From NCBI GenBank assembly GCA_020351875.1, contig CP070671.1, forward strand, positions 2,308,055-2,372,054: a stretch of DNA of 64,000 nucleotides, written 5' to 3'. A model generated the notes under the pieces. That model was given only the letters and a program-made list of their open reading frames with translations, was not told the DNA's origin and searched no databases. Shown here one piece after another: positions 29,119 to 43,144 of this stretch (position 1 is the stretch's first letter; every line of letters begins with the position of its first letter). The translations under genes and the position numbers were made by a program. The stretch comes from Chromatiales bacterium (GTDB lineage Bacteria > Pseudomonadota > Gammaproteobacteria > Steroidobacterales > GCA-2729495).

Positions 29119-29142
29119 AAATATAAAGATTTCTTTATATTT
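29119..29142. promoter_or_regulatory. Perfect 24-bp palindrome, probable operator of the met operon
   Basis: AAATATAAAGA (29119-29129) and TCTTTATATTT (29132-29142) are exact reverse complements around TT. It ends 5 nt before the ATG of the ArsR-like regulator, is very AT-rich against a GC-rich background, and leaves no room for a Shine-Dalgarno. ArsR-family dimers bind such palindromes, so autoregulation of the regulator-metF-metH operon is likely. The shape resembles the motif I recall for SahR, the S-adenosylhomocysteine-responsive regulator of methionine genes. Confidence 0.75.
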
Positions 29143-29147
29143 CCGTC

Positions 29148-34646
<5,499 letters not shown>

Positions 34647-34759
34647 CGCAGGAGGCCGTTTACCGGAATCCGCACACCGCTTCGCCGGTGCACCGGCGCC
34701 GTCGCGCTCCCGTGCTATTTTCCCAACCGTTGTGTTGACCAAACGCCGGAACTGTTGAC

Positions 34760-36310
34760 TTGAGTTCGCGCTTCAATCGTTGCCTGGTTGTCGTTCTCGC
34801 GCTGTTTCTCGCGGGCTGTGCGATGAATCCCGTCACGGGCCAGAGCGAGCTGCAGCTCGTCAGCACGGCACAGGAAATCCAGGTTGGCGAGCAGCAGTAC
34901 GCGCCGTCCCGCCAGATGTTTGGTGGCGACTACGTCGTGGACCCGGCAGTCGAGCGCTATGTCCGTGAGGTTGGCGATCGCATCGCCGCGAAGAGCGATC
35001 GCCAGCTGCCGTACGAATTCTCGGTCATTAACGATTCGACGCCCAATGCGTGGGCCCTGCCGGGCGGCAAGATCGCGGTGCACCGTGGGCTGCTGACGGA
35101 GCTGAACAGCGAAGCGGAGCTCGCCGCCGTGCTCGGCCATGAGATCGTGCACGCAGCCGCGCGGCACGGGGCGAAATCGATGGAGCGGGGCATGTTGCTG
35201 CAGGGCGTGGCGGTCGCCGCTGCGGTTACCGCGAACCAGAGCGACTACGGCCCGCTGCTGATGACCGCAACCGGCATCGGTCTGCAGCTGATTACGCAGA
35301 AGTACGGCCGCGATGCCGAGCGCGAGTCCGACTATTACGGCATGAAGTACATGTCGCGGGCAGGCTACGACCCGACGGCTGCCGTGGAGCTGCAGGAAAC
35401 CTTCGTGAGGTTGTCCGAGGGCCGGGACGCCGGTGGCCTCGCCGTCCTGTTTGCGAGTCACCCGCCATCGCTGGAGCGGGTGCGCAACAATGAGGCCACG
35501 CTGGCCGAGTTGCCGCCGGGCGGAGAACTTGGGACCGACCGCTACCAGTCAGCCATCGCACGCCTGCAACGCACCAAGGAGGCCTACGCGGCCCACGACC
35601 GCGGTCGCAAGGCGCTGGCCAGCCAGGACACGGCAACTGCCCTGGCCGAAGCCAAGCGGGCGCTGCAAATCGAACCGGACGAGGCCTTGTTTCACGCGCT
35701 GCGCGGCGACGTGCGGTCGGTGCAGAATCGCTGGAGCGATGCGCTGATCAACTACAATCGGGCCGTCGATCGCAATCCGGGTTACTTCTATCCGCTGATG
35801 CGGCGCGGCCTGGCTTTCCGGCAACTCGGCAACGTCACCGAAGCCACCGCAGACCTGGAGCGCAGTATCGAGCTGTTGCCGACTGCGCCGGCGCTGAACG
35901 CGCTGGGCGAAATTCGCCTGGCAGCCGGCCAGCGCGAGCAGGCGCTGGAACTGTTTCGGGCGGCGGCGAAATCAGACTCCCCGGACGGGCGTGCCGCGGC
36001 CGCCGCTTTGCTGCGGCTCGAATTGCCCGGCAAGCCCTATCGTTATATCAAGGCCGCGGTGGGCCAGGATTCGGCGGGCCGGCTGGTGCTGGAATTGCAG
36101 AACCCGACGACGGTCGCGGTCGAGATCCAGGAACTTGCTTTCGAGTACCTGGACAGCAACAACCAGGTGCGGCAGGTGCGTCGCGATGTGCGCGGCGTGA
36201 TCCAGCCCCGGTCGACCGCACGCAACGCGATCGATCCGCGCTGGATAGGCGGGGTGGCTGACGTGCGCCGCGTCAGGGCGGCAGTGAGCCGGGCCCGGAT
36301 CGCGGAATAA
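34760..36310 (+). CDS. M48-family metalloprotease lipoprotein with TPR repeats (BepA/LoiP-like)
   Basis: 516 residues from a TTG start; an in-frame stop just upstream leaves no other choice. The lipobox LALFLAGCAMNP makes it a lipoprotein. The peptidase M48 domain has GHEIVHAAARHG (HEXXH zinc site) and DAERESDYYGMKYM with the third ligand. TPR-like helices follow (about 285-415), then a C-terminal beta domain (LVLELQNPTTVAVEIQEL) resembling FxLYD folds. BepA-type proteases check outer-membrane protein assembly in the periplasm. The C-terminal extra domain sets it apart from E. coli BepA. Confidence 0.88.
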   Translation: MSSRFNRCLVVVLALFLAGCAMNPVTGQSELQLVSTAQEIQVGEQQYAPSRQMFGGDYVVDPAVERYVREVGDRIAAKSDRQLPYEFSVINDSTPNAWALPGGKIAVHRGLLTELNSEAELAAVLGHEIVHAAARHGAKSMERGMLLQGVAVAAAVTANQSDYGPLLMTATGIGLQLITQKYGRDAERESDYYGMKYMSRAGYDPTAAVELQETFVRLSEGRDAGGLAVLFASHPPSLERVRNNEATLAELPPGGELGTDRYQSAIARLQRTKEAYAAHDRGRKALASQDTATALAEAKRALQIEPDEALFHALRGDVRSVQNRWSDALINYNRAVDRNPGYFYPLMRRGLAFRQLGNVTEATADLERSIELLPTAPALNALGEIRLAAGQREQALELFRAAAKSDSPDGRAAAAALLRLELPGKPYRYIKAAVGQDSAGRLVLELQNPTTVAVEIQELAFEYLDSNNQVRQVRRDVRGVIQPRSTARNAIDPRWIGGVADVRRVRAAVSRARIAE

Positions 36311-36341
36311 GTCCCCCGCGCAATTTGTCCTGGGCAAGAAA

Positions 36342-36362
36342 AACCCGGCGCGAGGCCGGGTT
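36342..36362 (-). terminator. Rho-independent terminator of the RRM gene
   Basis: AACCCGGC (36342-36349) pairs with GCCGGGTT (36355-36362) across a 5-nt loop. On the minus strand the stem is followed by a run of Ts (GGGTTTTTCTT), the classic intrinsic terminator form. It could also act more weakly for the convergent protease gene. Confidence 0.85.
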
Positions 36363-36421
36363 CGTCTTGGTGCGAACAACCGGGGGCGCGCTAATGTGCG
36401 CGGCGCCCGGTTTCGGGGCTG

Positions 36422-36712
36422 TTACCAGCGACCGCCGCCGCCGCCACCGCCACCGCTGCGCGGGGCTTTCGGCTTGGCTTCGTTCACCCGGATCTCGCGG
36501 CCGCCCATATTGAAACCGTTGAGTTCCTGGATGGCCTTCTGCGCTTCACCGTCACTCGACATCTCGACGAAGCCAAAGCCGCGGCTCTGGCCGGTGTCGC
36601 GATCCGTGATCACGTTGCAGGAATCAACCGTGCCACACTGGCTGAACGTTTCTTCCAGGCTCTGCTGGTCGGCCGAATACGGCAAATTGCCGACATAGAG
36701 TTTCCTACCCAT
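36422..36712 (-). CDS. Small RRM-domain RNA-binding protein
   Basis: 96 residues. One RRM with RNP2 KLYVGNLPY and RNP1 SRGFGFVEM, followed by a Gly-rich tail (a run of eight glycines ending RW) encoded by a GCC/ACC trinucleotide-like stretch. A strong AGGAGGT lies six nt before the ATG, so it is probably well translated. Such proteins occur in cyanobacteria and many Proteobacteria and are often cold- or stress-induced RNA chaperones. The gene ends at a clear terminator. Confidence 0.92.
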   Translation of the reverse strand: MGRKLYVGNLPYSADQQSLEETFSQCGTVDSCNVITDRDTGQSRGFGFVEMSSDGEAQKAIQELNGFNMGGREIRVNEAKPKAPRSGGGGGGGGRW

Positions 36713-37054
36713 GTTACCTCCTAAAGGTTCTGTAACCGCTCAAGAGGATGTAGGCACGATGCCCGCAGACTCGAAAGAAGCGATCGGAAAGGAGCCGCGA
36801 GTGTACAGGTTTTCTGGCCATTGAGCAGCCCGTCAACCCGCTCCTGATCCCGTTTGAACCGGTGTGTTGCGTGCCCGCAAATACGGGGCCCCGGCCCCGG
36901 CCCCGGGCCGCTGCCTGCCGGGCCTCGCGGGGCCACACAGCGGCTGGTCGGCGCGATCCGCAACTGCCGGGGCTGCAGCGGGTCTAGGTACTTGTTCGTA
37001 TGCCAAGCCGGTGGCGCCGGGCATGTAATAGCCCGGCTTTCAGGGGGACCGCGC
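36713..37054. other. Intergenic region, 342 bp, between divergent RRM and chelatase-like genes
   Basis: It holds the strong Shine-Dalgarno of the RRM gene and a GC-rich block near 36890-36935 with repeated GGCCCC units. A TACACT (minus, 36800-36805) could be a -10 for the RRM gene but has no well-placed -35. Open frames crossing it lack start signals or coding similarity. No RNA gene recognised. Confidence 0.5.
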
Positions 37055-38311
37055 GTGCGTCGATTGATATTGTGGATTTTCACCCTGGGCCTGGCCTTGC
37101 TGCTGGGCGCAACGATGGTGCAGTACCTGGTCACCCATCCGTTGCGGATGAGCGCCTACCTCGCGTTCAGCTGCTTCGCGCTGTTCCTGCTGATGGTGAT
37201 CCTGGCGCGGGCTTTCCGGGGCGGGCAACGTCTCGTCGCGATCGTGCTGTCGCTCGGTGCGTGTACGGCCGGCTGGTACGTGATGACAGGTGTCGTGCTC
37301 GATCGTGAGGATTCCCGGCCGATGCCGGAGCTGGTGCGGCAGGAAGGCGACCCGGGTGACGGTCACACGGCGGTCATTTACCTGACCCACGGCGAACCGC
37401 CGGTCTACGACCCGATCAGCTGGATCAACCAGATGAACGAGTTCGACGAGCAGGGCCTGCGCTTCATTCCGTTCATGGCGCGACCCTTGTTCTTCTACAG
37501 GTTGCGCCAGAGTTACCTGCGGGTGGGCAAGAGCGATCACCAAGAGCGGCATATCGCCATGCTGCGGAGCCTGGAACAGGCCTACCGACAGGCAACCGGG
37601 GACATGGAGACGCGCTTTCACCTGTCTTTCCTGGACGACAACCCCAGAGTGGGCGCCGCGGTCATTAACGCATTGAACGATGGTGCCAGCCGGCTCGTCG
37701 TCACCGAGGTGTTCGTGACCGTGTCCAGCCATACGGCCGAGGGCGAACACCAGGTCATGGAAATGGAGCCTGAGGCCTATGGTGTGGAAGTGCTGTTCAC
37801 GACGCCATTGTGGGACTCCGAGACCTTGCAGCAGATGTACGTCGATCGCGTGAACGCCCAGGTGGGCGACGCCGACCGGTCGAAGATCGGTGTGCTGCTG
37901 GTTGCCCATGGCCAGCCGGATGAATGGGACGAGATTTGGCCGCTGCAGACTGAGCAGGAAATGCTGTTCGGCGACCGGATCATCGAACGCCTGGTGGCGG
38001 CAGGTTACAGCCGGGAGAATCTCGGCAAGGGCTGGATGTCCTTCAAGTTTCCGAAGCCGGCCACCGAGGCGGAGCGCATTCACGCCAACGGTGTGGACAA
38101 GCTGTTCTTCTTCTCCTACACCATTGCCGCCGCAGGGATGCACTCCCAGTACGACATTCCGGCGCTGGTCTACCGGGCCAATGTGCCGGACGACTTTCCG
38201 ATCATTGATCTCGGCGCGTGGGGCAACGACCCCAAGGCTATCCAGGCGATGCTGGAGAATATCGACGTGGTGATGGAGCCGGCTACCGCGGCGTCAGCAG
38301 GTCCTAACTGA
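37055..38311 (+). CDS. Membrane-anchored ferrochelatase/CbiX-like protein
   Basis: 418 residues from GTG, with AGGGGG eight nt upstream. Three hydrophobic segments (about 4-22, 32-52, 58-80) are followed by a large domain with two chelatase-type half repeats: VIYLTHGEP (His112) and LLVAHGQPDEW (His285). Histidines in VTVSSHTAEGEHQVMEME (226, 232) and AAAGMHSQYD could bind metal. It looks like a HemH/CbiX-superfamily member attached to the membrane. No heme, siroheme or cobalamin genes adjoin, though B12-dependent metH is nearby. The frame is open upstream to 36854, but that part is GC-rich intergenic DNA. Confidence 0.7.
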   Translation: MRRLILWIFTLGLALLLGATMVQYLVTHPLRMSAYLAFSCFALFLLMVILARAFRGGQRLVAIVLSLGACTAGWYVMTGVVLDREDSRPMPELVRQEGDPGDGHTAVIYLTHGEPPVYDPISWINQMNEFDEQGLRFIPFMARPLFFYRLRQSYLRVGKSDHQERHIAMLRSLEQAYRQATGDMETRFHLSFLDDNPRVGAAVINALNDGASRLVVTEVFVTVSSHTAEGEHQVMEMEPEAYGVEVLFTTPLWDSETLQQMYVDRVNAQVGDADRSKIGVLLVAHGQPDEWDEIWPLQTEQEMLFGDRIIERLVAAGYSRENLGKGWMSFKFPKPATEAERIHANGVDKLFFFSYTIAAAGMHSQYDIPALVYRANVPDDFPIIDLGAWGNDPKAIQAMLENIDVVMEPATAASAGPN

Positions 38312-38385
38312 GCCCGGCAGCGACTCCCGGCCGGACAATTCAGGCACCCTGTTGCGTGGTCTGCCCGGGCGGCGTGTCGCTGGCG

Positions 38386-39135
38386 TCAATTGCCAGGATG
38401 ACAGACCGGGCACTCGGGGTTCGCCGCGATACCAATGCTGCGTGACGTGCCGGCGAGCCCGTCGTAGAGCCACAGGCGCCCGTCCAGCTCGGAGCTCAGC
38501 CCGGCAATGATTTTCATCGCCTCGGTGGCCATCAGGCAGCCGATCGCGCCGGCCACGGGTGCCAGGATGCCCTGCCCGGCGCAGTCGTCCAGGTTTTCAT
38601 CATTCTCCGAGTACAGGCACTGGTAGCAGGGCGGCCCGTCCCGCTCGTGACGGAACACCCCCACCTGGCCTTCGAAGCGGATCGCGGCGCCCATCACCAG
38701 CGGCTTGCGCGCGGCGGCACAGGCGCGATTGATCTGCAGTCGCGTCGCGAAGTTGTCCGTGCAGTCCAGCACTACGTGACAGGCGCTGACCGCATCCGTC
38801 AGTTCGTCCTCGGCCAGTCGCCGGTTCAGCACGGACACGCGCAGCTTCGAGTTATACGCGCGCAGTTTTTCCGCCGCGGCGTGGGTCTTGTACTCGTCGA
38901 CGTCGTCGGGCTGAAACAGGATCTGGCGCGGCAGGTTGCTCGCATCCACGCGGTCGTAGTCGTTGATCACCAAGTGGCCAACGCCGGCGTTGCCCAGGTA
39001 CAGGGCCGCGGTGGCGCCGAGCCCGCCCAGGCCGATCACCAGCGCGCTGCCGTGCGCGAGCCGCGCCTGGCCGTCAGCGCCGAGTTGCGGCAGCGCCAGC
39101 TGGCGCGCGTAGCGAACGGGATCCGGCTCAGTCAT
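38386..39135 (-). CDS. moeB: MoeB/ThiF-family adenylyltransferase
   Basis: 249 residues. An E1-like fold with the nucleotide motif VIGLGGLGATAALYLGNAG, then YDRVDASNLPRQILFQPDDV and the two zinc CxxC pairs, CYQCLYSEN and CPVCHPGN. MoeB adenylates the C-terminus of MoaD for molybdopterin synthesis; ThiF/HesA does the same for ThiS. MoeB is favoured because the gene sits beside prmC as in Pseudomonas. No rhodanese domain is fused. Its start overlaps the prmC stop by 8 nt. Confidence 0.88.
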   Translation of the reverse strand: MTEPDPVRYARQLALPQLGADGQARLAHGSALVIGLGGLGATAALYLGNAGVGHLVINDYDRVDASNLPRQILFQPDDVDEYKTHAAAEKLRAYNSKLRVSVLNRRLAEDELTDAVSACHVVLDCTDNFATRLQINRACAAARKPLVMGAAIRFEGQVGVFRHERDGPPCYQCLYSENDENLDDCAGQGILAPVAGAIGCLMATEAMKIIAGLSSELDGRLWLYDGLAGTSRSIGIAANPECPVCHPGN

Positions 39136-40003
39136 CGTCTTCCGGCCACTGGCCTTCGGTCACGCGGGGCCGGCCCGGCAGGTCCCGGTAGGTGGACAAG
39201 GCCGTGAACCCGGCTTCCTGGAACAGCCGCATGGCCGCCGGCCCCTGGCGGAAGCCGTGTTCGATCAGCAACCAGCCGCCGGGCTCCAGGTGCCCGGGTG
39301 CGCCCGCAACGAGTTTCTCGATCGCCAGCAGGCCGTCGCGCCCGGCGCGCAGCGCCATCGCCGGTTCGTGGCCCAGTTCGAAGTGATTCAACATCCACTC
39401 CTGGTCGGTGACGTAGGGCGGGTTGCTGACAATCGCAATGAATCGTTCTCCGGCCACTGGCTTGAACCAGTCGCCGAAGCGAAAGTCGATGTTCGACAGA
39501 TTGTGCACGCCGGCGTTATAGCGGGCCACTTTCAGGGCTTCTTCGCTGAGATCTGTGGCAACGATGTCCACATCGGGCCGCTCGCTGGCCAGTGCAATTG
39601 CCACCGCGCCGCTGCCGGTGCCGAGATCCAGCACCTTGCCGTTACTGTCCGGCGGGATGCGGTTCAGTGCGCACTCCACCAGCATCTCGGTTTCCTGACG
39701 CGGCACCAGGGTGTCGCTCGTCACCTGCAGTTCGAGCGACCAGAACTCCCGCGTGCCGACCAGTTGTGCCACCGGCCGGCCTGTTTGTCGTTCTTCCACG
39801 AGTTCTTCGAAGCGCTGCACGATTTCGGGTCGCACCGTCAGTGCGCTGTCGCCGTACAGGCGCGCACGCTGCCAGCCCAGCGCGTGAGCGAGCAACACTT
39901 CTGCATCCAGGCGCGCCGACCGGCTGCTGCCTTTCAGCTGCTCGGCGCTGGCCTGTAGCAGTGAAGCCACCGTGGGCCTGGATTCTGACTCGCCTGCCTG
40001 CAT
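39128..40003 (-). CDS. prmC: Release factor glutamine methyltransferase
   Basis: 291 residues. The N-terminal helical domain (VASLLQASAEQLKG, DAEVLLAHALGWQRARLY) precedes the methyltransferase domain, with VLDLGTGSGAVAIALASERP and the catalytic IVSNPPYVTDQEW. PrmC methylates the GGQ glutamine of RF1 and RF2. Normally prmC directly follows prfA; here prfA is 3.1 kb away, separated by sulfur genes. Confidence 0.95.
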   Translation of the reverse strand: MQAGESESRPTVASLLQASAEQLKGSSRSARLDAEVLLAHALGWQRARLYGDSALTVRPEIVQRFEELVEERQTGRPVAQLVGTREFWSLELQVTSDTLVPRQETEMLVECALNRIPPDSNGKVLDLGTGSGAVAIALASERPDVDIVATDLSEEALKVARYNAGVHNLSNIDFRFGDWFKPVAGERFIAIVSNPPYVTDQEWMLNHFELGHEPAMALRAGRDGLLAIEKLVAGAPGHLEPGGWLLIEHGFRQGPAAMRLFQEAGFTALSTYRDLPGRPRVTEGQWPEDDD

Positions 40004-40079
40004 GAAACGCCTGTGCTAGCCTGCCGTGAACCCTTCTTCTTTTACCACAATGCCCCCCGGCGGGCCGTAAACCCGATCC

Positions 40080-41258
40080 ATGACAGACGACAGCAAAGCC
40101 ACGGATATCGCGACCCAGTGCATACACGCGGGCGACACGGTGGATCCGGCTACCGGGGCGGTCATGCCCCCGATCGTGACCAGCAGCACCTACCGCCAGA
40201 CGGAATTCGGCGCGCCCATGACCTATGCGTATTCCCGCGCGGCCAATCCCACCCGCGACGCGCTGGAGCGTTGCGTGGCCGAACTGGAAGGTGGTGAGCG
40301 CGGCGTGGCTTACGCAGCCGGCATGGCCGCGACGGCGGGCGTGCTGGACCTGCTCGACGCGGGCGCGCACGTGGTCGCGCCGCAGGATCTCTACGGCGGC
40401 ACGCTGCGGCTGTTCAACGAAGTGCGCACGCGCAGCGCCAAGCTGCGATTCACCTACGTGGATTTCGCCGATCTGGACGCGGTGGCCGCGGCAATTCGGC
40501 CGCAGACCCGGCTGATCTGGCTGGAGACACCCACGAACCCGTTGCTGAAACTTATCGATCTTGCCGCGGTCGTGGAGATCGCTAAAGCCAAGGACGTCAT
40601 GGTCGCAGTGGACAACACCTTCTGCACCCCGTGCGGCCAACGGCCGCTGGAGCTGGGTTGCGACATCGTGATGCATTCCACGACGAAGTACCTCGGCGGC
40701 CACTCCGATGTGATCGGTGGGCTCAACATCGTGGCCGATGCAGCGGTCGGGGCCGAACTGGTCTCGTTGCGCAGCGCGGTGGGCTCCGTGCCCGGGCCTT
40801 TCGATGCCTACCTGGTTCTGCGCGGCATCAAGACGCTGGCCCTGCGCATGGCAAAACATGCGGAGAATGCCCAGGTACTGGCCGAATGGCTCCAGGCCCA
40901 GGACGCGGTCGAACGCGTGTACTTCCCCGGTCTTGCGTCGCATCCGGGCCACGGCTTGGCGAAGCGGCAGATGGACAACTTCGGCGGCATGCTGGCCTTC
41001 GAGCTGAACGGCGATGTCGCCCGCTTCATGAGTGCGCTGCGAATCTTTGCGGTGGCAGAGAGCCTGGGCGGCGTGGAAAGCCTGGCCGGGCACCCGGCCA
41101 CGATGAGTCACTCGAACATCCCGCAGGCCGAGCGCGAGGCCATGGGCATTCCGGATCACCTGGTGCGGCTGTCGGTCGGCATCGAGCACGTGGACGACCT
41201 GCAAACCGACCTCGAGACAGCGCTGGCGGCTGCGGGCCGCAATGACCGCAGCCCATGA
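40080..41258 (+). CDS. PLP-dependent transsulfuration enzyme (cystathionine gamma-synthase/lyase family)
   Basis: 392 residues of the Cys/Met metabolism PLP family. It starts ATQCIHAGDTVDPATGAVMPPIVTSSTY; YSRAANPTRDALERCVAELEGG binds cofactor phosphate, and the PLP lysine is in MHSTTKYLGGHSDVIGG. The family holds cystathionine gamma-synthase (MetB), gamma-lyase, O-acylhomoserine sulfhydrylase and methionine gamma-lyase, which short motifs do not separate. The context (sulfur importer genes on the same strand, cysteine synthase next door) supports a role in Cys/Met interconversion. The following YeeE-like gene overlaps by 4 nt. Confidence 0.88.
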   Translation: MTDDSKATDIATQCIHAGDTVDPATGAVMPPIVTSSTYRQTEFGAPMTYAYSRAANPTRDALERCVAELEGGERGVAYAAGMAATAGVLDLLDAGAHVVAPQDLYGGTLRLFNEVRTRSAKLRFTYVDFADLDAVAAAIRPQTRLIWLETPTNPLLKLIDLAAVVEIAKAKDVMVAVDNTFCTPCGQRPLELGCDIVMHSTTKYLGGHSDVIGGLNIVADAAVGAELVSLRSAVGSVPGPFDAYLVLRGIKTLALRMAKHAENAQVLAEWLQAQDAVERVYFPGLASHPGHGLAKRQMDNFGGMLAFELNGDVARFMSALRIFAVAESLGGVESLAGHPATMSHSNIPQAEREAMGIPDHLVRLSVGIEHVDDLQTDLETALAAAGRNDRSP

Positions 41259-41686
41259 CCGGTTTCACGCCTGTCTCCGCGTTTCTCGGCGGTTGCCTGA
41301 TCGGCCTGGCCGCCGTGGTCCTGATGGCGTTGAACGGGCGAATCGCCGGCATCAGCGGCATCGTGCAGGGCGCGGTCGAAGGGCCTCGCGGTGAGCGTGG
41401 CTGGCGCTGGCTGTTCGTGGGCGGGCTGGTGCTCGGTGCGGTCCTGACGCTGGCCTGGCGCGACCCGGGCTTTATGCCGCGCAGCGGTTATCCGCCATTG
41501 TTGTTAATTGCCGCCGGTCTGCTGGTCGGTGTCGGTACACGCCTTGGCAGCGGCTGCACCAGCGGCCACGGTGTGTGCGGCATAGCCCGCTGGTCCGCCC
41601 GGTCCATTGTCGCCACGCTCGCCTTCATGGGCACCGGGTTCATCACGGTCTATATCGCGCGGCACATGCTCGGGGCGCCGCTGTGA
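41255..41686 (+). CDS. YeeE/YedE-family sulfur transport half-protein, first half
   Basis: 143 residues, hydrophobic, with about four transmembrane segments. The family signature [17 protein letters not shown] is present (about 102-118), with [18 protein letters not shown] earlier. YeeE/YedE (PmpA/PmpB, TsuA) proteins import thiosulfate or related sulfur species; the cysteine in the signature is thought to contact the substrate. The gene overlaps the transsulfuration gene upstream and its partner half downstream, each by 4 nt, so the three are co-translated. Confidence 0.9.
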   Translation: MTGFTPVSAFLGGCLIGLAAVVLMALNGRIAGISGIVQGAVEGPRGERGWRWLFVGGLVLGAVLTLAWRDPGFMPRSGYPPLLLIAAGLLVGVGTRLGSGCTSGHGVCGIARWSARSIVATLAFMGTGFITVYIARHMLGAPL

Positions 41687-42111
41687 AGGCCGGGATGGCT
41701 CGCGATGCGGCGGCGCTGCTGGCCGGGACGCTGTTCGGCGCGGGGCTGACGGTGTCGCAGATGATCAACCCGCGCAAGGTGCTGGCCTTTCTCGATCTCG
41801 CCGGCGACTGGGACCCGAGCCTCGCCTTCACTATGGGCGGTGCGCTGTTGGTGACTGCCATCGGTTACCGGTTCGTGTTGCGCCGGCCCGGCCCGGCATT
41901 CGACGAGGCCTTTCGCGTGCCGCCCAAACGCGCCGTGGATGGGCGACTGGTGACGGGTGCGGCCCTGTTCGGCATCGGCTGGGGCCTGGGTGGTTACTGT
42001 CCGGGCCCGGCCCTGTCGGCCGTGGCGATGGGCACCCAGGAACCCTGGATCTTCATCGTTGCGATGGCGGCAGGCGGCTGGCTTGGCGGCAGGCCGTGGG
42101 GTCGGCGTTGA
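41683..42111 (+). CDS. YeeE/YedE-family sulfur transport half-protein, second half
   Basis: 142 residues from GTG (GTGA overlap with the first half); an ATG four codons later is an alternative. Motifs FGAGLTVSQMINPRKVLAFLDLAGDWDPSLAF and GIGWGLGGYCPGPALSAVAMG are typical of PmpB, the cysteine of GGYCPGPAL being the conserved one. It probably pairs with the preceding protein as a two-part thiosulfate channel, equivalent to one full-length YeeE. It converges with cysK, with 12 nt between the stop codons. Confidence 0.9.
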   Translation: MKAGMARDAAALLAGTLFGAGLTVSQMINPRKVLAFLDLAGDWDPSLAFTMGGALLVTAIGYRFVLRRPGPAFDEAFRVPPKRAVDGRLVTGAALFGIGWGLGGYCPGPALSAVAMGTQEPWIFIVAMAAGGWLGGRPWGRR

Positions 42112-42123
42112 ACGGGATTGTGA

Positions 42124-43140
42124 TCAACCCTCGAAATCCAGCCAGTCCGGCAGCGCCAGGCCCTTCGACGCCAGGAATTCCCGGTTGAACAGGCGCTCGC
42201 GGTAGCGCATCGCACCGTCGCACAGAATGGTCACGATCACGTGGCCGGGACCGAGCTCCTGTGCCATGCGCACCGCACCGGCCACGTTCACGCCGCTGGA
42301 GCCGCCGAGCGACAGCCCTTCGCCGCGAATCATGTCGTAGACGAGCGGGATGGATTCCGTGTCCGGAATCTGCAGCGGCAGATCGATGGGTGTGCCCTCC
42401 AGGTTGTCGGTGACGCGCGAATTGCCGATGCCCTCGGTGATGGAACCGCCCTCGGCCTTCAGTTCGCCGTTCGCGTAGTAGTTGTACAGGGCCGAGCCGG
42501 TCGGATCCGACAGGCCGATGAGCACTTCCGGGTTGCTGGCCTTCAGCGCCCGCGCGATGCCGGCCAGGGTGCCGCCGGTGCCGACGGAGCAGACGAAGCC
42601 GTGCACTTCACCGCCAGTCTGCGCCCAGATCTCCGGGCCGGTGGTCTGCTCATGGAAGTCGCGGTTCGCGGTGTTGTTGAACTGGTTCGCCCAGAATGCG
42701 CCGTTCGGTGAACTCTCGTTCAGCTCCGCGGCGATGCGCTCGGACACCTTCGTGAAGTGGTTCGGGTCTTTCAGCGGCACCGCGGGCACGAGGTGCAGCT
42801 TGGCACCGTAGGAACGCAGCGTGTCGATCTTGTCGCTGCTCTGGTTGTCCGGCATCACGATCACGGTGTCGTAACCCAGGCAGTTGCCGACAACGGCCAG
42901 GCCGATGCCGGTGTTGCCTGCCGTACCCTCCACGATGATGCCGCCGGGTTTCAGCAGGCCCTTCGCCTCCGCATCGCGCACGATGCCCAGCGCGGCACGG
43001 TCTTTGACCGACCCGCCGGGGTTCATGAACTCCGCCTTGCCGAGAATTTCGCACCCGGTGGCGTCGGAAACGTGGTTCAGGCGAATCAGCGGCGTGTTGC
43101 CGATGTGCCCGACGGTGTCGTGATAGTTCTTGTTGGTCAT
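42124..43140 (-). CDS. cysK: Cysteine synthase
   Basis: 338 residues, PLP fold-type II. Motifs are VGHIGNTPLIRL, MNPGGSVKDRAA with the PLP lysine, EGTAGNTGIGLA and the phosphate loop CSVGTGGTLAGIARALK. It makes cysteine from O-acetylserine and sulfide (or thiosulfate for CysM-type enzymes). The protein is longer than E. coli CysK (323) and resembles the alphaproteobacterial form. Its start is only 4 nt after the prfA stop, so it seems to be expressed from the prfA transcript. A cystathionine beta-synthase activity cannot be ruled out. Confidence 0.9.
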   Translation of the reverse strand: MTNKNYHDTVGHIGNTPLIRLNHVSDATGCEILGKAEFMNPGGSVKDRAALGIVRDAEAKGLLKPGGIIVEGTAGNTGIGLAVVGNCLGYDTVIVMPDNQSSDKIDTLRSYGAKLHLVPAVPLKDPNHFTKVSERIAAELNESSPNGAFWANQFNNTANRDFHEQTTGPEIWAQTGGEVHGFVCSVGTGGTLAGIARALKASNPEVLIGLSDPTGSALYNYYANGELKAEGGSITEGIGNSRVTDNLEGTPIDLPLQIPDTESIPLVYDMIRGEGLSLGGSSGVNVAGAVRMAQELGPGHVIVTILCDGAMRYRERLFNREFLASKGLALPDWLDFEG

Positions 43141-43144
43141 TTTG

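Noticed and set aside
36800..36836. TTGACG and TACACT as a promoter for the RRM gene
   Set aside because: The spacing is 25 bp, too long for a sigma-70 promoter.
36880..36960. GC-rich repeat block as a CRISPR or small RNA
   Set aside because: The units are short GGCCCC runs without regular spacers; no CRISPR array or RNA fold is supported.
39642..41204. Open frame of 520 codons antisense to the transsulfuration gene and running into prmC
   Set aside because: Covered by two well-supported genes; the composition is Arg/His/Gln-rich, as in shadow frames.
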